DNA from: Erinaceus europaeus
Lineage: Eukaryota > Chordata > Mammalia > Eulipotyphla > Erinaceidae
Direction: 5' to 3'
NCBI RefSeq assembly: GCF_950295315.1
Contig: NC_080170.1
Location: 95,887,597-95,951,596, forward strand
DNA: 64,000 nucleotides
Part shown: in pieces, positions 33,700 to 43,934 of the stretch
Numbering within the stretch: the first letter of the stretch is position 1
Layout: every line of letters starts with the position of its first letter
Position numbers and translations under genes: made by a program
Notes under the pieces: generated by a model
Seen by the model: the letters and a program-made list of their open reading frames with translations, nothing else
What the model was told of the DNA's origin: nothing
The model's database searches: none

Positions 33700-34370
33700 A
33701 TTCTCATGATCCATTCTACAAAGTCATATGGATGTGGAGAGAGAGGAAGTCTACTACACTGCTGCTGGGAATGTAAAACTGGTGCAGCTACTCAGTATGG
33801 AGAATCCTTAAACAAATACAAATGGAATTGCCATATGCCCCAGCAATTCCCCTGCTAAGCATATGCCCAAAAGATATAATAACACTGATTCGAAGGGATA
33901 TATGCACTCCCATGTTCATCGAGGCTTTATTCACGGTGGCAAAAGTCTGGAAACAACCAAAATACCCTTTGACAGATGACTGGATAAAAAAGTTATGTGA
34001 CATAGACTCAATAGAGTATTGTGTATCAATGAAAAGGGGTAATAGTATGTCCTTTGGGATAAAGTGGATGGAATTGGAAAAGTTTATGCTCAGTGAAGCA
34101 AGTAAGGAGATGAATGACAGCTATAGAATGGGGTCACTCATACAGAATATAGAGAATTCAATATGTAAATGGCAAAAACAAATCCAAAGTATCAACCTAT
34201 TTTCAAGACTGAGGGAGAACTGTAATGGTTATCTATGGAGGTGGGGGTGGGGACATTGACCTTTGGCAATGGGAGTGGTGAAAAAAAAACAGTGAAAGAA
34301 GTAATTATAATATGGATAGAGGATAACGTTTAATGTTTAAATAGATGCAAGAATGGAAAAAAGAAAGATG
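33700..34370 (+). mobile_element. Old L1 fragment with ORF2 C-terminus
   Basis: Carries the C-terminal part of ORF2 (see the pseudogene) and a short A-rich 3' region with GTGAAAAAAAAACAGTG. Its tail is not clean and it is diverged from the younger L1 copies here. Confidence 0.8.
33750..34259 (+). pseudogene. L1 ORF2 protein C-terminus (older lineage)
   Basis: Reading frame pieces include MELPYAPAIPLLSICPKDI and CTPMFIEALFTVAKVWKQPK, then MELEKFMLSEASKEMNDSY. These align in order with the L1 ORF2p C-terminal region (compare DEWLSKLWCIYTMKYY at 23318). An upstream stop breaks the 5' part near 33777. The frame runs past the usual C-terminus to 34259, so the original stop seems lost or the lineage differs. 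It retains no catalytic motif. Confidence 0.85.
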
Positions 34371-34560
34371 AGAAGTATGAGTAGATAAAACGATGAAGCC
34401 TGTGTGTGTAAAGAGCAAGTCTTCTCAAAAGTAATAGCATTTGTGTTGCTTTTTGAAAGTCTTGTAAGAGCATGTTGAGTATTAATTCAGGGGGAGACTG
34501 CAATTATATCCCCATCCCTCATGTTTCTTGATAAATCATATTACTATTTAAAAAACAAAC

Positions 34561-34825
34561 AGGGAGTCAGGAAGTGGCGCAGCTCATGGTGCAAAGTGCA
34601 AGGACCGGCGTAAGGATCCTGGTTCGAGCACAGGTTCCCCACCTGCAGGGGTGTCACTTCACAAGCGGTGAAGCAGGGCTGCAGGTGTCAGTTTTTCTCT
34701 CCCCCTCTCTGTCTTCCCCTCCTCTCTCCATTTCTCTCTGTCCTATCCAACAACAATGACATTAATAACCACAACCATGTTAAACAACAAGGGCAACAAA
34801 AAGGAAAATAAAACAAACAACAAAG
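34561..34825 (+). mobile_element. Young SINE
   Basis: GGGAGTCAGGAAGTGGCGCA head with part of the A-box segment missing, B box GGTTCGAGCAC, CACCTGCAGGGG, pyrimidine body and AAC-rich tail. ACAAACA flanks it on both sides as a weak target duplication. Confidence 0.9.
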
Positions 34826-34974
34826 ACAACAAAAGTCTTATGTGAGTGTCCAGACTCCATGTGTCATGTAATCCCCTCAGTGACTATAGGATGGATATAT
34901 CTATGGGTCACACCTTCCAGAGTCACAATTCCTAAAAGAAAGCTTTAAGTCAGAAAGACCTTTTTGAGTCAGTT

Positions 34975-35097
34975 TTTATTTATTTTTACCAGAGCACTGT
35001 TCAACTATGGTTTATGGTGGTGCAGGGATTGAACATGGGATACTGGAGCCTCAAGTGTCAAAGGTTTTCACATAACCATTATGTTATCTCCCTCCCT
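34975..35097 (-). mobile_element. SINE, CAGAGCACTG type
   Basis: ACCAGAGCACTGTTCAACTA, GGGATTGAACATGGGATACT and CCATTATGTTATCTCCCTCC. Confidence 0.8.
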
Positions 35098-35468
35098 AAA
35101 AAGGCTTTTTTGTAGTTTTAGTGACAACACCTGACTTTAAATGTTATAAAACAGTTCACAATCTTTCTTTTTGTGTTTGATGAGTTAATACACATTTTTT
35201 TCCTGAGGAATCTTTTTGCTAACTTACTGTTGTTCTACACATGACCATGGGTGTTATGTAGAAATCATTATATGCACTACATTTCATAATAAAAATATTC
35301 TGACAGTCCCAAGGATTTCATGTAATAGATCATGGATATATGTATTTTCACAATATGTTCATGAGAACTTGAAGGTATTACGTTAACTGAGATAAATCAA
35401 AGAGATAAAGACCAATATGTAATGATCTAACTTATAGGTAGAACATTAAAAGAAAAAAAAAAGGTCAG
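35098..35468. other. Unique AT-rich DNA
   Basis: No feature recognised. Confidence 0.4.
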
Positions 35469-35781
35469 TACAGCCGTCCCTTGTTTATTGCTGTTAATCA
35501 GTTTCCATACTCTACGATGTGAGTGAATTTCTGTGAAGTAGGATTCTTTATAAATCTAATATTTTGTAGTTAGAGCATAGAAAACCTGCTTACAATCTTC
35601 CAAATATGGTTTTTAACATTATTAGAACCATCTAGACGTGAAATACACCCCTTTAGCTTTGGTTCCTTCTTGAAAGAGACAGTAGCCATTGTATGGATGT
35701 TCTTTTAATCTTTATGGATGGAGCGAGTGGTAGACTCATTCAAGTCATAATGGTGGACAACCTCCACAATTTTCTTGCCAT

Positions 35782-36241
35782 TTATTTTTCCCTCCAGGGT
35801 TATTGCTGGTCTTGGTGCCTGCACCATGAATCCACTGCTCCTGGAGGCCATTTTTCCCCCCCTTTGTTGCCCTTGTTGTTGTAGCCTTGTTGTGGTTATT
35901 ATTACCATTGTTGATGTTGTTCGTTGTTGGATAGGACAGAGAGAAATGGAGAGAGGAGGGGAAGACAGAGAGGGGGAGAGAAAGACAGACACCTGCCAAC
36001 CCGCTTCACCACCTGTGAAGCGACTCCCCTGCAGGTGGGGAGCGGGGGACTCGAACTGGGATCCTTAGGCAGGTCCTTGCGCTTTGCGCCATGTGCGCTT
36101 AACCCACTGCGCCACTGCCCCACTGCCCCACTGCGCCACTGCCCCACTGCGCCACTGCGCCACTGCGCCACTGCCCCACTGCGCCACTGCCCCACTGCCC
36201 CACTGCCCCACTGCCCCACTGCCCCACTGCCCCACCCCCCC
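35782..36241 (-). mobile_element. Long-form young SINE inserted in the Tigger relic
   Basis: 3' module CCCTCCAGGGTTATTGCTGG, GAATCCACTGCTCCTGGAGG, TTGTTGCCCTTGTTG, GGATAGGACAGAGAGAAATG body, B box GACTCGAACTGGG and head CACTGCGCC. The target duplication TTCTTGCCAT lies at 35772-35781 and 36242-36251. The head end is expanded into an 8 bp array. Confidence 0.95.
36106..36233. repeat. 16-unit 8 bp array ACTGC(G/C)CC at SINE 5' end
   Basis: Exactly sixteen 8 bp units, each ACTGCGCC or ACTGCCCC. The order of G and C variants is GCCGCGGGCGCCCCCC from 36106 to 36233. The unit derives from the last bases of the SINE head. Confidence 0.97.
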
Positions 36242-36685
36242 TTCTTGCCATCTTTGATCATGTCTAAGAGTTTCACCTTCTCCTGGATGGTATGCATCTT
36301 CCTCAGGTGCTCAGTATCATCAGCAGAAGGCTTAGAAGCAGCAGCACGTTTAGGAACCATTGTGGGGCTTACATAAAGGTTCTCAGGAATCGCAAACACT
36401 TAACAAGAGCAAAGATGCTTCTGCTGCATAGTGATTGTAGAAACGCATATAAGAGAAACATGCTCTTATTGGCTTGATTTCACCACACCACATTTCAAAC
36501 ACACACATAGAGTGGTAGAACGACTGCACTTGGCATTGTAAGATTTGCAGGGGTGCTGAATACATAGGCCTACAGTTCATAGTACAATAATTTTAATTTT
36601 AATTGTAATATGGGTGTATAATTGACCCAGACAACTGAGCGGAGGGCTTGCTGTATCATTTTCACTCTTTCAATAAACTTTTTAA

Positions 36686-37230
36686 AAAAATATTTATAAA
36701 AAGAAAACACTGATAAAGACTATAGGATAAGAGGGGTACAACTCCACACAATTCTTACCACCAGAACTCTGTATCCCATCTCCTCCCCTGATAGCTTTCC
36801 TATTCTTTATCCCTCTGGGAATATGGAACCAGAGTCATTATGGTGTACAGAAGGTGGAAGGTTTGGCTTCTGTAATTGCTTCCCCGTTGATCATGGGTCT
36901 TGGTGGGTCGATCCATAATCCCAGCCTGTCTCTCTCTTTCCCTAGCCAGGACTCTGGGGAAGTGGGGGCTCCAGGACACATTGTTGGGGGCATCTGCCCA
37001 GGGAAGTCTGGTTAGCATCATGGTAGTATCTGGAACCTGGTGCTGAAAAAAGAGTTAACATATAAAGCCAAACACATTGTTGACTAATCATGAACCTAAA
37101 GGCTGGAATAGTGCAGATGATTTGGGATCTGTTTTCAAGATAGCTGATAGTCCTATTTTAGTTATATTCCAAAGAGCCCATGCCTATACTGTTTTTTTCC
37201 TGAGCCTGATATCTGATAATCTCCTCCATC
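36686..37230 (-). mobile_element. L1 3' UTR, antisense
   Basis: TTATAAAAAGAAAACACTG tail side, GGGGTACAACTCCACACAAT, through AGTCCTATTTTAGTTATATT to GATAATCTCCTCCATC. Target duplication AACTTTTTAA at 36676-36685 and 37231-37240. Confidence 0.92.
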
Positions 37231-37289
37231 AACTTTTTAATGAATGAATATATTTGAAAAAACTGAGATAAGAGTGAAGCTGCAAAAGT

Positions 37290-37440
37290 CGAAGCGCAAA
37301 GTGAAAAGAGAGAGAGAGAGAACTGGAAGACAAAACACAAGGTGAAACTTGGGCTGGGAGTGGTATATTACACCAAAGCAAAAAAGGACTCTGGGGAAGG
37401 AGAGCAAAGGACAGTTTGAAGGGAAATTGGAGTCCCATTG
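37290..37440 (+). mobile_element. Possible L1 3' UTR fragment, sense
   Basis: GGAAGACAAAACACAAGGTG, ATTACACCAAAGCAAAAAAG and GACTCTGGGG resemble the start of the short L1 3' UTR at 23513. The end is not clear. Confidence 0.5.
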
Positions 37441-37795
37441 TGACTCCTAGAAACCTATCAAAATCGCAACAAAAGTTCAGTGAAATTAAATGCTTGATTT
37501 TACAAAAAAGTCACATAACCAAGAAAATGAAGTTGTTTTGGACCTTGATAGTTTTTTTTTTTAAATATTTTTTCAACTGAACTGTAGTTAGTTTCAAGGA
37601 ATTTGTTGTTTTGGGGGGTCAGGGAATAATTCGGATGTATAATTTTAAGAAGAATAATTAGAGATGTATTTGAGAGCTGTTGCTATTGGCAAACCTTTCT
37701 TATCTGTCCCTTCCTCACTCTGTAGGAGATGGGGGGATCTTCCCATTGCTCTTTTTTGTTGCAATAAACCTTTTCATTCTTTCATTCTGTACACT
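37441..37795. other. Unique DNA
   Basis: No feature recognised. Confidence 0.4.
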
Positions 37796-37796
37796 T

Positions 37797-38166
37797 TTCT
37801 TCTTTCTTTCTTTCTTTCTTTCTTTTCCTCCAGGGTTATTGCTGGGGTTTGGTGCCCCCCCCACCATGAATCCACTGCTCCTGGAAGCTTTCCCTCTCGC
37901 TTTTGTTGCCCTGTTGTTTTATCATTGTTGTGGTTATTATTGTTGTTGTTATTGCTCTCGTCGTTGTTGAATAGGACAGAGAGAAATCAAGAGAGATAGA
38001 CAAGACTGATAGGGTGAGAGAAAGAAAGACACCTGTAGACCTGGTTCACTGCTTGTGAAGAGACCCCCTGCAGGTGGGGAGCCAGGGGCTCAAAAAGGGA
38101 TCCTTATGCTGGTCCTTGCACTTTGTGTCATGTGCTCTTAACCTGCGTCTCTACCACCTGATCCCC
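37797..38166 (-). mobile_element. Long-form young SINE
   Basis: (TTTC)n tail at 37800-37825, TCCAGGGTTATTGCTGGGG, GAATCCACTGCTCCTGGAAG, GAATAGGACAGAGAGAAATC body and head ending CACCTGATCCCC. Confidence 0.92.
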
Positions 38167-38595
38167 ATACACTTTTCTTTTTAGCACTAGTATCTGGATG
38201 ACAAACTGGTTTCCCGTCATCTCAAACTAAATGTCTCCTTAGCAAAGCAAATAAAACATGGTATGGCCAATGAAAGTCAATTCTAAACATGACATCTGGG
38301 TTCCCAATTCATGGAGTCTGGGGTCCATATTACTTGCACTCACTGCGAATCTCAGTTCTTCTTTACAGACTGTCTCTACGTTATTTTGTCTTTTCTTTCC
38401 CATGTTCCAGGAAAGAATGTTTTCTGATGTGATTTTCATGTTTTAAGTGCTTGCTTATGAGATTGATTTTTCCTTTTCTCCCAGTTTCATGCCTGATCTT
38501 GATGAGTTAGTGCTGTATACTCTGGATTTCATCATTATTATAGCTGTATTTATTTTATAAATGAAAAACTGTGAAGCATAACTCATCTGTCATGG
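38167..38595. other. Unique DNA
   Basis: No repeat or credible gene recognised. Confidence 0.4.
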
Positions 38596-39668
38596 TTGGC
38601 TCAGCAAATATCATAGCAAAATACCATAGACTGGGTGGTTTAAACAACAGGCATTTCTCACAGTTCTGGTAGCTAGGAAGTCCATAAACAAGATGCTGGC
38701 AGATTTGGTTCTTGGTAAAGGTCCTTTCGCTGGTTTGCCTTAGTCCTATGGCTACTTTCTGGCTGTGTGTTCTTGTGGTGAAATGAGAAAGAGCTCTGTT
38801 CTCCTTCTTCCTGTTCTACCAGGACAGGAATAATATCTTGGGGATGGTGCCCTTTTGACCTCATCTAAGATTAATTACTTTTTTTTTCCACCTGAGCCTG
38901 AAGTCTGATATGCAGGTGGATCCAAGTTATTGTCTGGGGAGATGATGTCATGGCTGGAAAAAGGAACAGAAAGCTGGATCAGGGAAGAGAGTAGCTCCCA
39001 AATATGGGAAAGGTGTATAAATATTGTTGACTGTAAACCCCATTGGAAAAGAAAACCCAGAAAACTAGTATAGTCATGGGCCCTTTAGAATATAACTAAA
39101 ATAGACCTACTAGCTATCTACAAAATGGAGACCCCCAACTCTTCATCTGCACTATTCCAGCCTTTAGCTTCATGATTAGTCAACAATTTGTTTGGCTTTA
39201 TATTTTAACTCTCTTTTCAGCCACCAGGTTCCAGATGCTACCATGATGCCAAATGGATTTCCCTGGACAGGTGACCCCAACAATGTGTCCTGGAGCCCTG
39301 CCTCCCCAGACTCCTGCCCCACTAGGGAAAGAGACAGGCTGGGATTATGGATCGACCTGCCAAGACCCATGATCAGTGGGGAAGCAATTACAGAAGCCAG
39401 ACCTTCCACCTTCTGCATCCCACAATGACCTTGGGTCCATACTCCTAGAGAATAAGAAAACTATCACGGGGAGGGGATGGGATACAGAGTTCTTGTGGTG
39501 GGAATTGTGTGGAGTTGTACCCCTCTTATCCTATGGTTTTGTCAATGTTTTTCTTTTTATAAATAATAAAAACAGATTAATTACTTTCAAAGTGCCCACC
39601 TTTAAATACCTATATATTGGGATGTAGAACTTAGTGTATAAACTGAGGGGCACACAATTTAGCCTAGG
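38596..39668 (-). mobile_element. MaLR-type LTR (MLT1-like), split by an L1
   Basis: Antisense MLT1 blocks: AAATACCATAGACTGGGTGG, TTTAAACAACAGGCATTTCT and CACAGTTCTGGTAGCTAGGA. Later come TTTTGACCTCATCTAAGATT and, after the L1, CAAAGTGCCCACCTTTAAAT and CACACAATTTAGCC. The L1 at 38882-39573 lies between the halves. Confidence 0.85.
38882..39573 (+). mobile_element. L1 3' end with 5' inversion (twin priming)
   Basis: 38882-39045 is in reverse orientation (CTGATATGCAGGTGGATCC, as in the antisense copy at 49981). From about 39046 to 39573 the L1 3' end is in sense, ending TTATAAATAATAAAAAC. A single 14 bp target duplication AGATTAATTACTTT (38868-38881 and 39574-39587) encloses both parts, so this is one insertion. 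Confidence 0.93.
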
Positions 39669-39708
39669 ATACTATTTAATAAGTCATACATAAAAATTCA
39701 TTTATATA

Positions 39709-39892
39709 TTTACTTTCATCCCTGGGACTTCACCAGTCCAGGCTGACTTTTTTCAGAGATAGGGAGACAGAGGGAAAGACACCACAGCACTGTAACTTCT
39801 CCCAGTAGCATGGGGTCTGGGGCTCAGACATGGGCTGCACATAGGATTAAGCAGGTCTACTTGCAGGTGAGCTATCTAGTAGCTTCAGAAGC
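39709..39892 (-). mobile_element. Old SINE
   Basis: TACTTTCATCCCTGGGACTT, CAGAGATAGGGAGACAGAGG, GGGGTCTGGGGCTCAGAC and GCAGGTGAGCTATCTAGTAG. Heavily diverged. Confidence 0.6.
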
Positions 39893-41740
39893 CACATTTT
39901 AATGCATTAAATCATAGATTTAAATTTAAGACTTTATCAGGGATCAGAAAGTTAGCTTTTAGGTCCTGTTTTTCTAGTGGGAGAAGAAAAGTTTTTGCAT
40001 TTTTGTTTCTTTGGGGGGGGGGGACAGAATGATCCTCATACGTTAATTACCCCAGTTTAAAAAATTTTGTTAAGTGTCTTACCTTGGGTAGGGTTACGTT
40101 TAGTAGAACAAGACAGAAATAATGTCACTAAAGTACACTTTAAAGACTTTTCAATAACAAATTTTTTTTCTTATTCATGATTTTTCTGCCTTTTCTGAGT
40201 TGCTATAAGCAGTCATTTTCTTAATATCTCAGATTCTGGAAACCTTTTTTTTTTCAGAAACTTTTCAGTGGAGGTCAGTATCATGAATAATAACTACCTT
40301 TTTTGTTCTTGTTCAAATTTTTCTAAAGGTCTAATTTTCTTACTTCTTATTCTACCCTTTTGGAGGAGAATTGACAGACAGAGACATAAGAGGTCTTAGA
40401 GACCAGTGAGATGGAGATTCTGTTTTTTTAAAGATTATCATTTCTATATATTCTGTAGTTTCAAAATTGACTATGGACATGGTCACCCCCCTTTGTTTTT
40501 ATTTGGAAAGGGTATAAATATTTCATTCATCCATTCATAGCGACCAAAAAAATCAGGTAAGACATTAAAAACATTTTGTTGTTGTTGAAAGAATCTTCTA
40601 GAGTAATTCTGAATGTGTCCTTTCAAAATGTAGAAATAAAAGTGTCACCTGCTCAGGTTAGGCATGACTCTATCCTATGCCTTTTGTCACACAAGCTGTA
40701 GTCATTTGCTATAACCTGCCCCACTTTTCAAAGGTGTGATTATGTGGAATTCAGGGGGTCTGTCAGCACTTCTTCCTCCACAAGCTGTGGGCTAGTTTTC
40801 AGCCTCCTCAGACACCTCAGACAGAAGCAAGTCAGCCTCTGAAGAGGCTCTTGATCCCAGGACAGATGACAAGATGTGCTGAGCTTTTGGGACAGACATG
40901 GCAGATTGTTACTAATAAAAGACTGCTGCCGCTGCTGAGTAAAAAGGGAAGGAAGCAGATGTGAGGGTAAGATTCAGGTGACAACCTCGGCATGACAGAG
41001 ACACAGAATGTTGTGAGGAGGGAGAAAAGTAAAAACTTGGCATTTGGCAATATGTGCTGAGGTGAGACCTGAGTGTGTGCAATGGAAGTTTCAAAGTTTT
41101 CTGACCTTCTGCCTGCCAACTTGGAATTATTATTATTTTTGATGATGGGGGCAGGTGGAGGGAAGAGGTGAAAAAGGCAGATGCCAAGAGAGATTATTGA
41201 CCTGGCAACCAGACAGAATTTGATGCTGTGGCTGGCACCTCAGGCAGAAAGGGCTGAGCCGTGTAGTTGATAGGTCTAACTCAGAGGGCTGAGTGCCAGT
41301 TTCAGATGTTAAAAAGTGGCCTGAGGTGACCTTTTTTGAGGGAGACTATTTTTAGAAGAAAATGGTATGTAACAAAATGAAAGAAAAATCGAAATTTAAT
41401 TACTTGCATAGACTTTTCGGCTTGTCATTCAGAAGTTTATTCATCTATCCTTCTGAGGATCTCTTATGTATTTATTGTCATGTTGAGAATGTTAAAAAAA
41501 ATCTTGGCAATGTTGTCATATTTCTGATCTAAGACTAAGGTGGTTTTACTACTGGCTTCCCACTCTCCAGGAGTGGGTACCAGCTGGATTTTCTATATCC
41601 TAGATGTTGACTCAGAACCATATCATTTTTGGGGTATACAGGACAGAGTACAATTTTGTTGCCACATCAGTCAGGAAACTATGTTCCACAACATGCTTCA
41701 ATAATTTTCCCACTGTTCCTGAGTTTTGCCTGCTTATATA
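39893..41740. other. Unique DNA with a G13 run
   Basis: About 1.8 kb without a recognised repeat or credible gene. A run of about 13 G lies near 40012-40023. Confidence 0.45.
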
Positions 41741-41748
41741 AACTAATA

Positions 41749-41764
41749 CCACAAGATGGCGCTG
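41749..41764 (+). promoter_or_regulatory. Candidate CTCF-binding motif
   Basis: CCACAAGATGGCGCTG fits the core CTCF pattern well, with A instead of a pyrimidine at core position five. No occupancy can be inferred from sequence. Confidence 0.4.
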
Positions 41765-42926
41765 TTGTAATGCCTTGCCGTGACAGGTCCAGCATTCTGT
41801 CATCCTAGGGAGGTTGAAGCAATCTTCACAAGGGGAGGATAATGCTGTTCGTGCAGATTTATATATATAAATATAAAGGCCTTTTTTAACCTTGCATTTT
41901 CATAGAAAAAGAGGTACTCCCTATGGATGCTATTTCCCTTTCTGTTTTGGAAAGGGAGAAACTGCACCTTCCCCTCTCTACGTACTCATTTTTGCTTTTT
42001 TGTTTTTAACAATATTTTTATTGAGGAAATGCTGTTTTGCAAGGCTCAAAGATATGGCTTCACACCTTTTTCACTAATAAAGTTTCATCATCTTCCACCA
42101 CAGGATAGCAGACCGCCAGTCCAGTGAGCACTGACTCCCCACCACCCCTCCCCCCCAAAAAAATTGAACAAAGGCCAAGAGTTTGTTTATGTTGTACCTG
42201 TCTGCTCTCCTGCTTTGTTTCTTAAATTTCACATATTAGTGAACTCATTAGGATTCTAAATTCTTCCTTAAAATGGAATTTTTAACTGTATACCATGAGG
42301 AATATTAGCAAATTAATATTACTATGCTATATATATATGGAGAATCTATATATGGATTAAGACATTTCCAATCTCTTCTTAAAAATAGGGAACTCCAAAA
42401 TGCAGTATTCCATTTTCTTAAAATAAAAAAAAACTTCATTATTTTCAAGTAGGAAAAAAATCCTTTGAGAGCACAGCAAGTCAGAGTTAAAGATTTAGTC
42501 TTTATGAATATTCTGAGATCCGCAGGCCTTCAGCCCAAAGGACTACATTTGCTGTGGATTTCAGATTCTCTGAATGGTGGCGTTAGTCACAAATAACTTG
42601 TTTTCTTGCTAAATTTCCTTTGGATATAACTTTACTAAACACTGTGTTTGGTTGGCTATGCCTCTTAATATACGTTCATTGATGAATACTTATAAGAACA
42701 TTAATTAAACATCTAAGTAATAACACATTTATAAAATTATTTTTGGAAATTATATTAACTATAGCATAATAGGTGAAATATTTCAGCAATTTCATTATAG
42801 CAATAATAAGTGATTAACAAGATAATATTAAAATAAAAAAGGACCAGCTATGTTTAAACAAATTAAGGTCATACATGAATGACTTAGTGGTGTAAAAATG
42901 AATCATGTTATTCTGTTTTGAACTTC
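41765..42926. other. Mostly unique DNA
   Basis: A possible very old L1-like tail with ACAATATTTTTATTGAGG lies at about 42000-42160. Nothing else is recognised. Confidence 0.4.
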
Positions 42927-42932
42927 ATTTCT

Positions 42933-43401
42933 TGTTGTTTTCGACGGGTTATGTTGTTTTCGCCGGGCTGGCTTCACAGGCAGGTAACAGACGACCAGGG
43001 ACTCATGGTTGAGCTGTAGGCAGTATCTCTTTATTCATGCAGGACGCAGCACAATCTAAGATGAGCTAAGTTAAACTCAAAGTACAGTCCTCTAAAACTC
43101 ACTATGCTGTCTTTATATATACTTCCCAAGTAGGGTGGAAACAGGATGTGACATAGAGAGGGTGGAGAGAAAAGTGACTGGTGAAAATCAGGGTGTGATA
43201 AAGAAGGGATCAGGGTGTGACAAGGAGGGGGCGTGGAGCAAAAACATATCATGAAACAGTGGGGATTGAACCAATGCCCTGGAGGGAGGTGCTTGTTAAC
43301 AGTGGTTATGTAAATAGAATGAAGTGGTTATGTAAACAGAATAGTGTTAAGCAGGGGGGATTTAAACCAAATGAAACAAAGGGGTCTCATGCATACCAAC
43401 A
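42933..43401 (-). mobile_element. Solo LTR of an endogenous retrovirus (ERV2-like)
   Basis: 469 bp that starts TGTTG and ends CAACA on the plus strand, with the 6 bp target duplication ATTTCT on both sides (42927-42932 and 43402-43407). In minus orientation it has a TATATATAAAG TATA box (plus-strand 43111-43121) and AATAAA (43030-43035), followed by a U5-like CCCTGGTCGTCTG end. The 6 bp duplication suggests a class II (beta-like) virus. No viral genes remain. Confidence 0.9.
43300..43342. repeat. Short direct repeats in the LTR U3 region
   Basis: GTGGTTATGTAAA(T/C)AGAAT occurs twice, about 20 bp apart. Duplicated U3 motifs are typical of retroviral enhancers; function here is inferred. Confidence 0.85.
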
Positions 43402-43504
43402 ATTTCTCACCATTTAATATTGTGTTTAAGTGTTGCCTCCAGCAGTTATTAAGTCCAAACGAGGATTGCCCCAGTCTGTTTTCTTTCTTTTTTCTCTTCT
43501 TTTC

Positions 43505-43576
<72 letters not shown>

Positions 43577-43577
43577 T
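43505..43577. repeat. (TTTC)n microsatellite
   Basis: About 18 TTTC units in a pyrimidine-rich stretch. The lysine/glutamate-rich frame on the minus strand is an artefact. Confidence 0.97.
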
Positions 43578-43934
43578 TTTAGCTGTGATGCCACAGGATT
43601 TATAGATTACACTATAACTATATTCCCTTGAACAAATTCTCAGCTTTGGGCCAAATGCCAGCTCACTCTGTCTCAAGCTGCTGGGATAATAGTCCCTGAG
43701 GTGACACGTTGCCATGGGCAGTTTTGATGTCATTTAAAGAATGTTTGACCATTTTTTCCCTCTCCTCTCTTCATATTCCCTTTATACGTTTCCCCTTTCC
43801 AAGCTATTTCCCCCCTATTTTTGACTTTCCTATTCCTTTCTTTCCCCTCCTGTCTTCTCTTTGTTTTCCATATGAATGTTATTGAAATTTATTCTAGAAT
43901 TGTCCTAGAGAAAAAAATCACAGTCACATTAATA

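Larger units (their letters stand above)
35680..36360 (-). pseudogene. Tigger/pogo transposase N-terminal DNA-binding region, broken
   Basis: Upstream of the SINE (36242-36360 on the minus strand) the frame starts MVPKRAAASKPSADD and reaches QEKVKLLDMIKDGKK. Beyond the SINE (35710-35781) it resumes with GKKIVEVVHHYDLNES and then hits a stop after TTRSIHKD. This is the helix-turn-helix layout of Tigger-family transposases, which bind the transposon ends. No DDE catalytic domain remains. The ten-base target duplication of the SINE makes the two halves overlap in the GKK region. Confidence 0.75.
35471..36653 (-). mobile_element. Tigger-like DNA transposon remnant, split by a SINE
   Basis: Left end CAGCCGTCCCTTGTTTATTG and right end GAGCGGAGGGCTTGCTG are imperfect inverted termini. 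Each is flanked by TA (35469-35470 and 36654-36655), the target duplication of Tc1/mariner/pogo elements. Without the inserted SINE it is about 715 bp, so it is internally deleted. The coding relic reads on the minus strand. Confidence 0.8.

Noticed and set aside
35902..36399. A 165-codon minus-strand frame starting MFAIPENLYVSP
   Set aside because: It is a chance fusion of the Tigger transposase relic, the 8 bp array and the SINE body. It is not a gene.
43328..43733. Lys/Glu-rich frames on the minus strand
   Set aside because: They are products of the (TTTC)n microsatellite and the adjoining LTR.
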